Part shown: piece by piece, positions 35,905 through 46,999 of the stretch
How positions within the stretch are numbered: the stretch's first letter is position 1
Layout: every line of letters begins with the position of its first letter
NCBI RefSeq assembly: GCF_034702125.1
Contig: NC_085857.1
Location: forward strand, 53,433,546 to 53,497,545
Direction: 5' to 3'
Source: Engraulis encrasicolus
Lineage: Eukaryota; Chordata; Actinopteri; Clupeiformes; Engraulidae
Length of the DNA: 64,000 bases
Made by a program: the position numbers and the translations under genes
Notes under the pieces: generated by a model
The model's input: the letters and a program-made list of their open reading frames with translations, nothing else
What the model was told of the DNA's origin: nothing
The model's database searches: none

Positions 35905-37075
35905 GGATGAGGTAAATCATTTTGTTAGCTGGTGCGCAGATGCCCATCTGATTTTAAATGTTGAGAAGACAAAGGAACTGATCATTGATTTTAGAAAACG
36001 TAGAAATGCGCCAGTTCCTATTTTAATTAAAGGTCATCCAGTAGAAGCTGTTCCCTCCTACAAATACCTTGGCGTCCACCTAGATCAGTGTTTCTCAACC
36101 TTTTTTAAGGCGAGGCACCCTTTCAAATCATGAAAAATTTAAAGTCACCCCAAACCAACAAGCCGTAACATGGCATCGCATCCGATACCACAAAAGCTTA
36201 GAAAAGTAACACATTTGGAGACGTCACACGACCTACGTTCAAAGTTGCAGCTGACTGGGGCGACCTATATTTACTTTATTGTGTGTAAATGGCAGATGAA
36301 AGATTCCACTGACTAGCATTAACTTATCAATTTAGACAAATGTGTATCATATTACATAATTTATTTATCAGTCACGTATCCGTGGCACCCCTGAGGGGGG
36401 CCCGCGGCACCCCAGGGTGCCCCGGCACCCCTGTTGAGAAACACTGGCCTAGATAACAAACTGGACTCTAGGGAAAACAGCAGATTTTTAAGAAGGCCCA
36501 GTCAAGACTTTTCTTTTTAAGGAAATTGAGGTCTTTTGACTTGGGGAGGCCTATTTTAAACACATTTTATCATGGGATTGTGGCAAGTGTTTTATTTTAT
36601 GCTGTTGTGTGCTGGGGTGGAGGGATGTCACTTGAGGACAGGAACAGGCTGAATAAGCTCATTAGGAAAGCGGGGTCCATCACAGGTGTATGTTTTAATT
36701 CGGTGGAGCAGATTTTAGAGGAGAGGACAATGAGGAAAATGAAAAGCGTACTGAGCATGGACGACCACCCATTGTTCAGCTTGATCACGAAAAGTGGCAG
36801 AAGCCAAAGGCTCCTCCTACCTAGATGCTCCACCGAAAGGTTCAGAAGATCTTTTATTCCTGCAGCTATCAGACTTTTTAACAACAGCTGCTGATTGAAT
36901 TTTTAATGTTTTTATAATGTTGTTGAGATTCTTTGTGTGTTTTTATGATGGACTGTTTTTATTTATTTATTAGCTCTTACTTATTATGTATTTGTCCTGT
37001 CTTCCTGTTATGTGTTGTGTGTATGACCAGGTGGCACTCAATTTCCCCTTGGGGATTAATAAAGTCTCTCTCTCT
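35905..37075 (+). pseudogene. LINE reverse transcriptase C-terminus and 3' end, split by a hAT MITE
   Basis: The left part reads VNHFVSWCADAHLILNVEKT, then KTKELIIDFRK and YKYLGVHLD, the end of the RT domain. After the insertion the downstream part reads LRSFDLGRPILNTFYHG, then YAVVCWGGG and SFIPAAIRLFNNSC, the conserved C-terminal region of Rex1/L2-like fish LINEs. A 3' UTR ends GGGGATTAATAAAGTCTCTC. It is 5' truncated, and a few frame breaks follow the MITE (stops around 36490-36520). Confidence 0.8.
36086..36446. mobile_element. hAT MITE with CAGTGTTTCTCAACC ends, inside the LINE
   Basis: The ends CAGTGTTTCTCAACCTTTTT and GTTGAGAAACACTG are inverted, flanked by ACCTAGAT (36078-36085) and GCCTAGAT (36447-36454). 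It has no ORF and has split the LINE RT frame after LGVHLD. Confidence 0.88.
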
Positions 37076-37147
37076 CTGATCTTTCAAAAGATTTCACACA
37101 CCCCCTGCTCATTCCCACTGGGGAGAGCATAAACGATTCTCGTCCAG

Positions 37148-37261
37148 ATCTGGTGTCTCAGTTCCAACTGAAGAGGTTATCAGTGCGACTGGTCGACTGC
37201 CTTTCAACGCTAGGCCAGGAAGGAACAACTGACAAGAAAAAGAAAGATGAAGACAAAACTG
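37148..37261 (+). CDS. N-terminal-type exon of the second ZNF gene (exon G1)
   Basis: ACGATTCTCGTCCAG precedes 114 bases, phase 1 to 1, ending AACTG/GTAAGA. The peptide begins DLVSQFQLKRLSVRLVDCLS and ends with a lysine-rich stretch KKKKDEDKTG. I do not recognise a domain; position, phase and composition suit a short N-terminal exon of a ZNF. The next phase-compatible exon is at 38012. The first exon with an ATG is not identified. Confidence 0.6.
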
Positions 37262-37370
37262 GTAAGAGATCTTACACACATGCCCAGATATCATTACCAA
37301 TTCCCCAAATCCTGCAGGTTGGCATCATGCAAAGGTAATTATTTCACACTTGTGCATGCCGCTTTGCATG

Positions 37371-37700
37371 TTAAAGGTACACTGTAAGATTTTTAGTTGT
37401 TTATTTCCAGAATTCATGCTACCCATTCACTAATGTTACCTTTTTCATGAATACTTACCATCACCATCAAATTCTAAGTATTCATTATGACTGGAAAAAT
37501 TGCACTTTTCATACATGAAAAGGGGGATCTTCTCCATGGTCCGCCATTTTGAATTTCCAGAAATAGCCATTTTTAGCTGCAAAAATGACTGTACTTGGGA
37601 CATACTACAAAATATTATTTTATTATTTAGTAAACTTTCATGAAAAAAGGCAATGGGCAGCCCAGTAAATCAAACCAAGCATGGGAAATGGCAAAATTGC
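37371..37700. mobile_element. TTAA-target MITE, family A (copy 3, inverted)
   Basis: It starts TTAAAGGTACACTGTAAGAT and contains TAAGTATTCATTATGACTGG and GGTCCGCCATTTTGAATTTC, the complement of 7177-7552. The far end is truncated near GGGCAGCCCAGT (about 37670). Confidence 0.75.
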
Positions 37701-38011
37701 CCATGCCAGAACAAAACCACCTCTAAACCTAATCTGCCACAGGGCGTTTTGGAGAACATGTTAGCATGCAGTCGTGATGCACAAATGCGATAGATGGTTC
37801 TTGTCTTCCAAGTCTTTCTAGATGGCACTTGTCTTACGAGTAGTGGGATCCAACCAAGTCAAATAGAAGTGATGAGTAGTTGAAATGTGTGCTACTAACA
37901 AGAAAGGGGTGAAATGTCTTTTAAATTGTATCCTGCACGACTACATTCAACTTTTCAGGTTAGTCTGAGTTCTGCTCAAGTAGCTGACTTGACTGGATCT
38001 GTTTTCTTCAG

Positions 38012-39728
38012 CAGCGGAGATCTCTGTAACATTAGAGGAGGAGGAGGAGGAGGAGGAAGATGAATTGTGCACTTCAGAGGACCCTGAAGAGGATGGAAGA
38101 AGAAGCACTTCACTGGACACTATGGGTCAGGGCTCCAGAGTGCGACCAATTTGGTCGCACATGCGCCCATTTTTTTCCATAGTGCGCCTTAAAAATATTT
38201 TTAGGCGCACCGGTGCGACCAGACATCAGTAAAACAAAATGAATTGGCAATGCTAAACACCCGGTTTAATCTGCATAAAATGAATAGTCATTCTGCAGTA
38301 GCCTACTGGCCCATCACACAATAAAACGTGTTAATGCGTCATTCTCCCCCTTCCTCTCGCTGACAGGCAGCCCGACGTTTCAGAATAATGTTCGACTTCG
38401 CTAAACTATCCGAGTTCACGTGTGCTCGCAAGTTTGTGATCTCAACCAGGGGAGTTTTGAAACGGACGAAAGGGTCACAATCACGGGGAAAAAACGAGAT
38501 GGCTTGAGGATATATTAAACATCAGCCACTGATCACATAAACGCAGACGGGTGCGCGGATAATAATGGTCCGTTTCAGCCGCGTGCAGAGCTGGCCATTC
38601 ATCAGGTGACACGCTGTCGGGACTTCTACGAGAGTTATTTGATAGCGACTCCAAACTGCCTATCTGTCGGCAAGGCATCGTTCATTCACATTGCGACAGC
38701 ACGAGAGAGAGAGAGCGCACAAAATTGTGCTGTCCTGTCGTCGTGCTAAGATACCACAATCATTATGCAGAGGGAGAGCGCTCAAAAATGGGGAAATACA
38801 AAACCCAATTCACCTCAGATACATATAAACACAATGGTCAGTTTCAACCGCGTGCAGAGCTGACCAAACAACAGACAGACTTGTCTCTCGGGACTTCAGT
38901 GAGAGTTTTTTGATAGCGACTCCAAACTGAATATCTGTCGGCAAGCCATCGTTCATGCACCTTGAGACAGCACGAGAGAGAGGTGGGGGAAGCGCGCACG
39001 GAATTGTGCTCTCGTGTCTGTCCATAGCGCTTGCTAAGATACCACAACCATTCATCATAGCGCTTGCTAAGATACCCAATCATCATGCAGAGGGAGAGCG
39101 TTCAAAAACGGGGAAATACAAAATCCAATTCACCTGTAAACATATGCTATTAGTGTCTAACGATTTTAAAAATCATGACATTTTTAACAGGGTTTGAAAA
39201 AATATCTAGGCAATCTACCGGTATCCATCTATCTATCCATCCATCCATCCATCCATTTCTGTGCTTGTGTGTAGACTTAGTGCTGAAAATTAAAGCTTAG
39301 GCTAGCTTAGGCCTACTTGTAGCCAGGATGTGGTAGTTATGTAGCCTACTGTCATGTCTTTTGAGGAGCACATTTGGAAGACTAGCCTCTAGCACATGGA
39401 AGGCTCCAGGTCTTTCATTAATTATTATTACTATTATTACTATTATTATTTGTATTATTATATTATTAGGCCTATTGCTTTTTTATTAGCCTATTATTAT
39501 TATTTTTATAAAGCTGGGGTGCGTGCATGCGTGTGTGTGTGTGTGTGTGTTATGGGGTGAACATTTGGGTGCACCTAAATTTTGTGCTGGTGCACCTAAA
39601 AAAAAAAATTTAGGCGCACCAGTGCAACCAGTGCAAAAAGTTAGTCTGGAGCCCTATGGGTGATAGAGGAACAAGAACTACAGAAGACAGTGAAGAGGCA
39701 CCTCACCAACATGTCCCTACTCGCACAG
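38012..39728 (+). pseudogene. Acidic exon split by a hAT insertion (exon G2)
   Basis: The exon starts after TGTTTTCTTCAG at 38012: AEISVTLEEEEEEEEDEL, then SLDTMG. It is cut at 38127 by the element at 38128-39653. Reading resumes at 39662 as DRGTRTTEDSEEAPHQHVPT and ends at ACAG/GTATGA, phase 1. Counting one copy of the CTATGGGT target duplication, the two parts are in one frame, so the uninterrupted exon was phase 1 to 1 like its neighbours. A weak donor is present at ATGG/GTCAGG on the insertion edge, which could allow a shortened exon. Confidence 0.75.
38128..39653. mobile_element. hAT-like element inserted into a coding exon
   Basis: It starts CAGGGCTCCAGAGTGCGACC and ends AGTCTGGAGCC, flanked by CTATGGGT (38120-38127 and 39654-39661), an 8-bp duplication; the right end lacks three bases of a perfect mirror. 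Subterminal GGCGCACC/GGTGCGCC motifs occur at both ends. Inside, a block of about 270 bases is tandemly duplicated (copies start near 38570 and 38840) with CGTGCAGAGCTG and GATAGCGACTCCAAACTG in each. It also has (ATCC)n at 39227-39256 and (GT)n near 39529-39550. No transposase. Confidence 0.85.
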
Positions 39729-39839
39729 GTATGACCTAAAAGTTTTAAATCTTCGGAACTTGTTATATCATCACCTCTACCCTCATGTAGAGAGAATAAG
39801 AAGGTAATTTAAGATGAATTAGAAACAAGACATTAAGCA

Positions 39840-40510
39840 TCCAAAACATGGCTAACAGATGGGTACAAAGGGTCCAGAGCACCGTGGCGCTCCACCACTT
39901 ACACCACTTTTTCCACAGAATTCAGGTAGTGGTGAAATTGTTTTACGGATACTTTATTTTGCGGAAAGGTGACAAAGATGTCATCAATGAAGCATTGGTG
40001 CAGTAAAAGGCTTTTAATGTGGATTTACCTCTGAATTCAACACATATTGGTTCGCAAAAAGATCCCATGTACAGGTTTGCATAGTTGGGTACCATGGTGC
40101 TACCCAAGGCTGTCCCTTTGACCTGTACAAATTTGTGGTTTTTAGCGCAGGGGTTCTGTCATAAAGTAAAACAACTGCATAGCCTCTATAATACAGCCAT
40201 CTTGCGGAATATTCGCCTATAGACTAGAGACGTCAAAGGTCGCAAGTAAAATACCACTATTAGGTAGAGTTGTCATTTCAGTTTGTTTATATAATCAATG
40301 GAGTCCCTGGTGTATGAGCTAGAGAACAAACAAATGGTTTCATACAGTGGTCAACAAACATTGAGGCATTGGATTTCAGGGACCAAATTCCACTGACAAT
40401 GGCTCTTCCAACAAGAGGGGGTGTGTGGGGGTCTTCTTGTGCACTTTGGGCAAAGTGTAAATCACTGTTTCTTATGCACCATTGTTGGAAATCCCTTACT
40501 AGGATCATTA
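39840..40510 (-). pseudogene. Penelope-like element reverse transcriptase remnant
   Basis: On the minus strand the order is VHKKTPTHPLLVGRAIVSGI, then SMFVDHCMKPFVCSL and, further on, VKGTALGSTMVPNYANLYMG. These match Penelope-type RT motifs (LPKxHK..PGRPIVSGIGS, QxxGTAMGxxxAPxYANLF). Stops and frame shifts separate the pieces. No GIY-YIG endonuclease part is seen. Confidence 0.75.
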
Positions 40511-41087
40511 CTCATCAAATCTCACATGGAAAAATTGATTTGTAAATAAGGTGCAATGTCCCACTGATTGCATCAGAATCTGTGTTCTGTTTTGTCTAGT
40601 GTATATTAAATGTTTCCCCCGTGTGTAAAAATTGTGCTGGCCACCTTCTTCACGTATAGTCTTATGTAAAGTCCTATGTCTTTAAGTCTAGCCTTTGATC
40701 TCGCATGGTGAAAGCATTTTGATGCTTTATTATTTTTGAAGATTTATTTTTGTAAATATTCTCTTTCTGAAAATAATTTAAAAAAGAGCTAAAAAAAGAA
40801 CTGAACATTGAACTAGCAATCTGAACATTGAACTAGCGTGATTACCATTGACTTTCAAATCTCGATCGATACTTGGTCTGACCAAGAGCATAACAATTAC
40901 CCTTTCGTAATCCGCTTGGTTGACCCGCTTCCCTAGGTTTGCTACTGGTTGGCTGGTGACTGACAAAGTGGGTGGAGTTCCCTATTTGTCTGGAGATCAG
41001 AAATGATATTTACATTCCTCTTGGCCTGACCATAAGCAACGCAGGCGGTGTTGCTTCATTTGGAGGGCGTGGCCTGTCTAACATTAA
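40511..41087. other. Intron stretch, nothing recognised
   Basis: No exon or repeat end is supported. A 19-base phrase CTGAACATTGAACTAGC is directly repeated at 40800-40838. Confidence 0.4.
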
Positions 41088-41100
41088 ACATATTTTGGCT

Positions 41101-41307
41101 GGCCCTGCCGTGGCCGACCGGTAGGGCACTCGTCTGCTATGCGGCCGACCCGGGTTCAATTCCCGGCTCGGGTCATTTGCAGACCCCTCCCCATCTCTCT
41201 CCCCATTCGCTTCCCACTTCTCATACTGTCCTGTCACTAAAAAGAACATCCAAAAAATATCTTTAAAAAAAAAAAAAACATCCAAAAGATATCTTTAAAA
41301 AACAACA
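41101..41307 (+). mobile_element. tRNA-derived SINE with target duplication
   Basis: The A box TGGCCGACCGG (41111-41121) and B box GGTTCAATTCC (41153-41163) are followed by a body with CCCCATTCGCTTCC and ACTGTCCTGTCACT. The 3' end has a short tandem repeat of ACATCCAAAA-AGATATCTTTAAA. The flanks ACATATTTTGGCT (41088-41100) and ACATATTTTTGCT (41308-41320) form a 13-bp duplication with one change. Confidence 0.85.
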
Positions 41308-41395
41308 ACATATTTTTGCTAAATAGCCACCAAGCTTAAAAAATCAAAACCTTGCTTGGAATTTTTGATCCCTCATATAAAAAGAACCCACATAT

Positions 41396-41972
41396 ATGGG
41401 GCACCTAAGTCACGCCCTTCTACTTCCGATCCATGGGGCAGGAGCTCGCAAAATTTTGAATGCGAGTTAATGGAGCAGGTCAAGCTAAATCCTCATCTCG
41501 TTTGGCATGTGCTCCGGATTTCACATACGATGACAGTGAATTTGAAAGGTTTGGATTTGCGTCGTAAGACCACTCATTTTCTGCACGCAAGAAACGTTAT
41601 TTTAGCTTTTGTGCAAAACTGTGTTGGAGACTACACTTGCGCCTCGCATATCTGACGTGAACCGAGGCACAACCAACCCTACCGCTGCACCATGGCTTAA
41701 GTGGCTGCACGTCGGACATGCGACGTCTGTTGTGTAGTCCAAATAATTACATATTTTTGCACACTCACAACTCAAAAATCGCTTGCCAAGTGAAGTCAAC
41801 AAGCACACCATTGGTTGTTATTAATTCTGAGGCACAGCATGTGTGTGATCGACGGGGAAATGCGAGGTGGGTCGGAAAATAGCTTTGATCAGTCCATTAC
41901 AGCCCAGTCAAAAGTTTTTCCGTTGCCAGCCCCATAAGGTGCCCGGAAGGGGTGGAGACTTAGGTGCCCCAT
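41396..41972. mobile_element. Inverted-repeat element with ATGGGGCACCTAAGTC ends
   Basis: Perfect 16-bp inverted ends at 41396-41411 and 41957-41972. No ORF. A partial relative (GTAGAAGGGCGTAATTTAGG then TGCCCCA) is at 51357-51385. Confidence 0.75.
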
Positions 41973-44004
41973 TGACATCGGTATCCGCTCCTATCGGAAT
42001 CGAAAATTGAGAGTTGGACAAAATGGACATGTCTGATATCGCCAAAAAAGGCAAAATGGGACATCCCTAGAAATAAGTATTGTGATACAGTGTCATGAAT
42101 CGATGTGGTATATTGTGAAAACAAGTTACCTTGTCGTGGCTATTTTTTGCACACCCCTACAAGTAGACAGGTTTGTGGCATAAATAACAAAACAAAATTA
42201 TGATTTATCATTCAAACAGGGGTGGGTTTCTGGAATCCGACCAAAATTAGCCTTCGGAAGTTCGAACGAAGTCCGACACAACAACTAACCAACAACTATG
42301 ATTTCTCGAAAGCCTCAAACCAACAAAGTCCGATGTAGGTACGAAGTAAGTCCGATGAAATTCCAACCAAGTAAGTTCAGACGCACAATGAAGTTGTCGG
42401 AAATGCTCGGAGTGTCTCGCCTCAGCTCGGGTGCATTTATCGCAAAGCAGTGACGCTACCACAGTGCCTGTCAAATGCAGTAATTAGCCTACATCACTAT
42501 CAAAAGTCCACAAATCTTTGTCAACACAATCATGCCCCCGAATTCACCCCTTCAACTGCAGTTATGAAATGCAACATTACAATCCATCATGCATTAGGCT
42601 ATTTTTACTTGTGTTTTGTATAGGCCTAATTGGTTTAATAGCCTATTGTATAACCTACCACTAATTTGGAAGCACAGTTGGTGGGTGAGTGGTTAAAATG
42701 TTGGAATATCATACAAGTTTGCCGTTTCCTTATTAGTGGTGTGAGTTCAATCCACAGTGAAAGAAGTATAGCCAAGCCTATAATCCCTTCACATCTTTTT
42801 TTCCCAGAACGGCAAGTGAAGTCATTCTCACGCTCATAGGCAACGCAACACTTTCAACAGGTCATGGCCACACATATTGGACAGTAGGCTGAATGCTGCT
42901 TGAAATGATAACTGAAATTACGCTCGAGAAACATATCAGGATGTTTGTCATTCCCAGTCAGCACGTCTTTACGCACAACGTAAGCTAAGGTGGAACTGCC
43001 CTTATTGCCGTTGTAGCCTAAAGATGCACAGGAAGGGATGGAAGGATGGATGAAGTAGTCCTATGGAAGGGGCCGTCAATGTCTGTAAACATGGCACATT
43101 CAAAGTCCTTCAACGTCGGAAAAGACCTGTCAACACAATCATATCCCCAAAATCCACCCGATTAAATGCAGTAACCAAATGTCGGCCTACACATCACTAT
43201 CGCCATCAATGACTGAAGAGCAAGATCATGATAAGTGCGAAGGCATAATCGCGGCTGTGTTTGCAGTGTCTACAAGATTTCGATTCCCTCAGTAAGCTAC
43301 ATTAAGCGCAGGTGCCTATTCCTCTGCGCAACTGTTTTTCACCCTCTCTCTGCGTGCGCAAATTGGCCGATCCACGCGTGCTGTTGTGCGCGCGTGTGGA
43401 ACTGTGGCATCCGAGCCTCGCAGCCACACACGCAGTCACATTAAGGCCAAGTAACTAACTGGTTTTTACCTGCATTTTACAAAGACAAAACGATGGCCCA
43501 ATTTACACACAGAGAGAAATAAGGACACGATGCGCTGTGTTTCTCACCCCCCTGGCTACATAACGGACATTTCGTGCGCCATGGGCCATGGCACTATTTG
43601 GAGTGTGCTCACTGCTGAAACAACATTTGTTTTAAGAGTAGCCTATTGGCCGGCTGCTTGTGACAGGCTTTTATTACAATAGTAGAATTGAAATGAAAAG
43701 AAGAATATGAATATAATGAAATAAGAACTAACGCGAAGAAGTGTCCAGTTCTTGTCATCACGCTCGCCTTTCCGAGTGCCTTTCCATTACGCACTATTCC
43801 AACAGGCTATGCAGTTGCATAATGTCCATTTTTGAACTTGTTGTAGCCTATGATGTAGTTTGGAGTTATTGTAGACCAAGATATAGCCTACAAAGCAAGG
43901 AAAACGAGAAGGATCACCGCACACTGGTGGCCTTTTTAAATTAGCTAGTGAACAACGCATTTCATAACTAGACTGCCTGTGCAGTCGCCTTCGACTGCTT
44001 AAGG
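41973..44004. other. Intron stretch with old repeats
   Basis: There is no exon. A tRNA-like pair of boxes (TGGGTGAGTGG near 42683, AGTTCAATCC near 42746) suggests a SINE head. Two diverged copies of a segment with GTCAACACAATCAT and CACTATC are at about 42520 and 43130. Near 42217 starts a sequence GGGTGGGTTTCTGGAA that has partial mirror similarity to 45850-45890. Confidence 0.4.
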
Positions 44005-44153
44005 TATATCCCCGAAACGCGACGCTTCCAGTCCCCCATCATTCCTACCACTCCCGTCCACCATTTCGTAAACGTATATACAGACGTGACATGACGCGCA
44101 TAGGCTTAAAATTAAACGACTATTGTGAAAATGAAGCAAAAAATGGGGCAAAT

Positions 44154-44491
44154 GGTAATACTGTTTTAATGGTTCAGTGGATATACCACATTAGGTACAG
44201 TGTAATAACCAGTGTAACAATATTTAATACAATGTAATTTTTTTACTTACATCATGTGTTTGTGCGTAAGTGGTATTACATGGTATTGCATATTGTTACA
44301 CTGGTATTACACTATATTACATGGTATTGCATACTGATACACTCGTTACTACACTGTACCTGATATTGAATATTGTTACAGTGGTATTACACTAGTATTA
44401 AATGGTATTAAATATTGTTACATTGGTTATTACACTGTACCTAATATGGTAGATTCACTAAAATGGTGAACCATTAAAATAAGGTGTTACC
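44154..44491. mobile_element. MITE with GGTAATAC/GTGTTACC ends, nested
   Basis: The ends GGTAATACTGTTTTAATGG and CCATTAAAATAAGGTGTTAC (then C) are inverted over about 70 bases; the flank GGGCAAAT is duplicated (44146-44153, 44492-44499). The middle is a run of GGTATTACA-like units. Related in ends to the element at 4347-4894. Confidence 0.8.
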
Positions 44492-45070
44492 GGGCAAATC
44501 AATCCACCCAGTCAGAAGTTATGGGCCAAATGAAAATTCCGCCATTTTGAAAGTGTTGTCTTCCAAACTCGAATCAGTTCATGAACCTACCCTAGAGCAT
44601 TCACACACAAAATCTGGGACAAATCCATCCAACCGGTCAGTAGTTATGGGCCAAACAATAATTCGGCCATCTTGAATTCCGCCATCTTGAAAGTGTTGAC
44701 CTCCAAACTCGAATGAGTTCATGAACCTACCCTAGAGCATTCACACACCAAATCTGGGACAAATTCATCCACCAGGTCAGAAGTTATGGACCAAACAAAA
44801 ATTCGGCCATCTTGAATTCAGCCATCTTGAAAGTGTTGACCTCCCAACTCGAAGCAGTTCATGAACCTACCCTAGAGCATTCACACACCAAATCTGGGAC
44901 AAATCCATCCACCCGGTCAGAAGTTATGGACCAAACAAAAATTCGGCCATCTTGAATTCAGCCATCTTGAAAGTGTTGACCTCCAAACTCGAATCAGTTC
45001 ATGAACCTGTCCTAGAGCATTCACCCAAAAAATCTGGGACAAATCCAAACATCCGTTCAAAAGTTATCGC
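44492..45070. repeat. Tandem repeat, unit about 140 bases, four copies
   Basis: Units contain AAGTTATGGACCAAACAAAA, CGGCCATCTTGAAT and CCTAGAGCATTCACAC. Starts of ATGG[G/A]CCAAA are at 44520 (44524 phase), 44646, 44786 and 44926; the last two steps are exactly 140 and the first is 126 because one copy lacks a 14-base CGGCCATCTTGAAT segment. Confidence 0.9.
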
Positions 45071-45184
45071 GTTAACACGAAAGACCTTACGCGGCGGCGG
45101 CGGACGCGGACGCGGACCCGGCGGCGGACGCGGCGGCGGACGCAAAACCATTACATCCCTGACGCTCCGCGTTTCGGGGATATA

Positions 45185-45921
45185 ATAACAACTAGGCCTA
45201 CATGTAGCATATTTCCATGTAGCCTATGCTTATTGGAGTTTAATTAAAATATACTATTCATTCCGTCATGTGTGGAGATAGGTGAGTGGTTAAATATTTT
45301 GCATTCATGCGAGATGCTGCTTTTGGTGTGGGTTCAAATCCCGATGGTAATCAAACGGGTCTTTTATTGGCGCCGCTTTGATTGATCGGAGCTCGTGAAG
45401 CATGATTGTGGTATATGGAATTTCCTAGGCCTACTATATTTGGACAATATTTTTTTCCCCATATTTGAACACCGTGTTGGTGTGGGTTTTTTCAGCCCTG
45501 TTCGTAACATGACTATAGACATTTTGGTGTAGTATGGGTCAGAGGCTTGTGCACTTGGTGGCAGTAATCAATTGATGTTGCTTGAACTCTGCCTGAACCC
45601 GCCAAAACCACGAGCAAGAGTGACGTGCATCCCAAAACAAAGGTGAACAGGCTAACCATGCTATTCGTTCCAATTCCGACAGTAGTACTAACGAACAGCC
45701 CCTACTTCATTTTGCAGGAACACCTGAGTCGTTCGCTTCAGCACCGGACGAACGACTAACTACATTACTTGTAAACATTGGGACTTTGTAAGTCCGAACG
45801 AAGTGTTCCAGAAACAGTTTTGTCGCACCTGAGTCGTTAGTTGCTAAGTTAGTTAGCAACGAAGGTTTCGAGAATCGTAGCCCAGAACTGTTTTGGTAAC
45901 TGTTTTGTTTTGTTGTTGCAG
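45185..45921. other. Intron stretch before the finger exon
   Basis: A tRNA-like SINE head is likely at about 45272-45360 (A box TAGGTGAGTGG, B box GGTTCAAATCC). Near 45720-45880 a sequence with GTCCGAACGAAGTG and CACCTGAGTCGTT resembles, inverted, the block starting at 42217. No exon is seen before the acceptor. Confidence 0.45.
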
Positions 45922-46999
45922 GGGGGCCACAAAGGAAGCAATTCAGGACAATGTGCAAAACTACAAGTGGAAAGGCCTTTGGAACTACAGGTGGTTTGAA
46001 GTCATGGCAATGTACTACATGTGGAAAGGCCTTTAAATGTAAATGGAATCTCAAAATTCACCAGAGGGTTCATACTGGAGAAAAGCTGTACCACTGTAGT
46101 ACATGTGGAAAGGAGTATGCAGCCAAAGCTACTCTCAGAGATCACCAGAGAACCCATACAGGTGAAAAGCCACACCTGTGTAGCATATGTGGAAAGGCCT
46201 TTAAATGTAAAAGGCTTCTCAAACGTCACCAGAGGGTTCATACTGGAGAAAAGCTGTACCAGTGTAGTACATGTGGAAAGGAGTTTGCAACCAAAGTTTC
46301 TCTCAGAGATCACCAGATAACCCATACAGGTGAAAAGCCACACCTGTGTAGCATATGTGGAAAGGGCTTTGGACTGTTCAGAAGTCTCAAACGTCATCTG
46401 AGAATCCATAGTGGACAAAACCTTACCAGTTTACCACATGTGGAAAGGAGTGTGCAGACAAATCTACTCTCAGAGATCACCAGAGAACCCATACAGGTGA
46501 AAAGCCACACCTGCGCACCAAATGTGGAAAGGCCTTTGCAGACATGAAGGGACTAAACTGCCATCAGAAAATCCATTCTGGGGAAAAACCTTACCAGTGT
46601 ACCACATGTGGAAAGGCCTTAGCATGGTCAGCAAACTTAACGGCTCACCGGAGAACCCATACTGGAGAAAAACCTCACCAGTGTAGCGTATTTGGAAACA
46701 TTTTCTCAAATATCACCAGATAAACCATACTGGGCTAAAGCCTTACCAGTGTAGTGTATGTGGAAAAAGGCTTTATACTGTCAAGCAAGTTTAAGATTCA
46801 TCAGTGATCCCATACTGGACAAAAACCTTACCAGTGTAGCACACGTGGAAAGGCCTTTGCAGACAAACGTTATCTCACATATCATCAGAGAACCCATACT
46901 GGACAAAAACCTTACCAGTGTACTACATGTGGAAAGGGTTTTGTACAAAAAAGAAGTCTGAAAAAGCACCAGCGAACCCATACTGGAGAAAAACCTTAG
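45922..46999 (+). pseudogene. C2H2 zinc-finger exon of the second ZNF gene, frameshifted (exon G3)
   Basis: TTTGTTTTGTTGTTGCAG is followed by a phase-1 frame (GPQRKQFRTM). A wrecked finger (KTTSGKAFGTTGGLKSW) precedes five good ones: QCTTCGKAF, HCSTCGKEY, LCSICGKAF, QCSTCGKEF and LCSICGKGF, with TGEK linkers. At 46411-46421 the phrase GGACAAAACC has one A fewer than the copies further on (GGACAAAAACC), which shifts the frame. Beyond it fingers continue out of frame but decayed: two have lost the first Cys (F or R), others have deletions near 46690-46790, and the last ends in a nonsense change (CCTTAG for CCTTAC, stop 46997-46999). In the present sequence the product stops at 46547, giving a five-finger protein. 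Confidence 0.8.

Larger units (their letters stand above)
44005..45184. mobile_element. Inverted-repeat element with internal 140-bp satellite
   Basis: The 17-bp inverted ends TATATCCCCGAAACGCG (44005-44021) and its complement (45168-45184) frame a MITE at 44154-44491, a tandem repeat at 44492-45070 and a GC-rich (GGCGGACGC)n-like patch at 45090-45143. No ORF. Confidence 0.75.

Noticed and set aside
44492..45070. CRISPR-like array
   Set aside because: The unit is about 140 bases without unique spacers, and this is animal DNA.
42217..45890. One large element bounded by GGGTGGGTTTCTGGAA and its mirror
   Set aside because: Only partial mirror similarity and no target duplication could be found; it may be two separate old copies.
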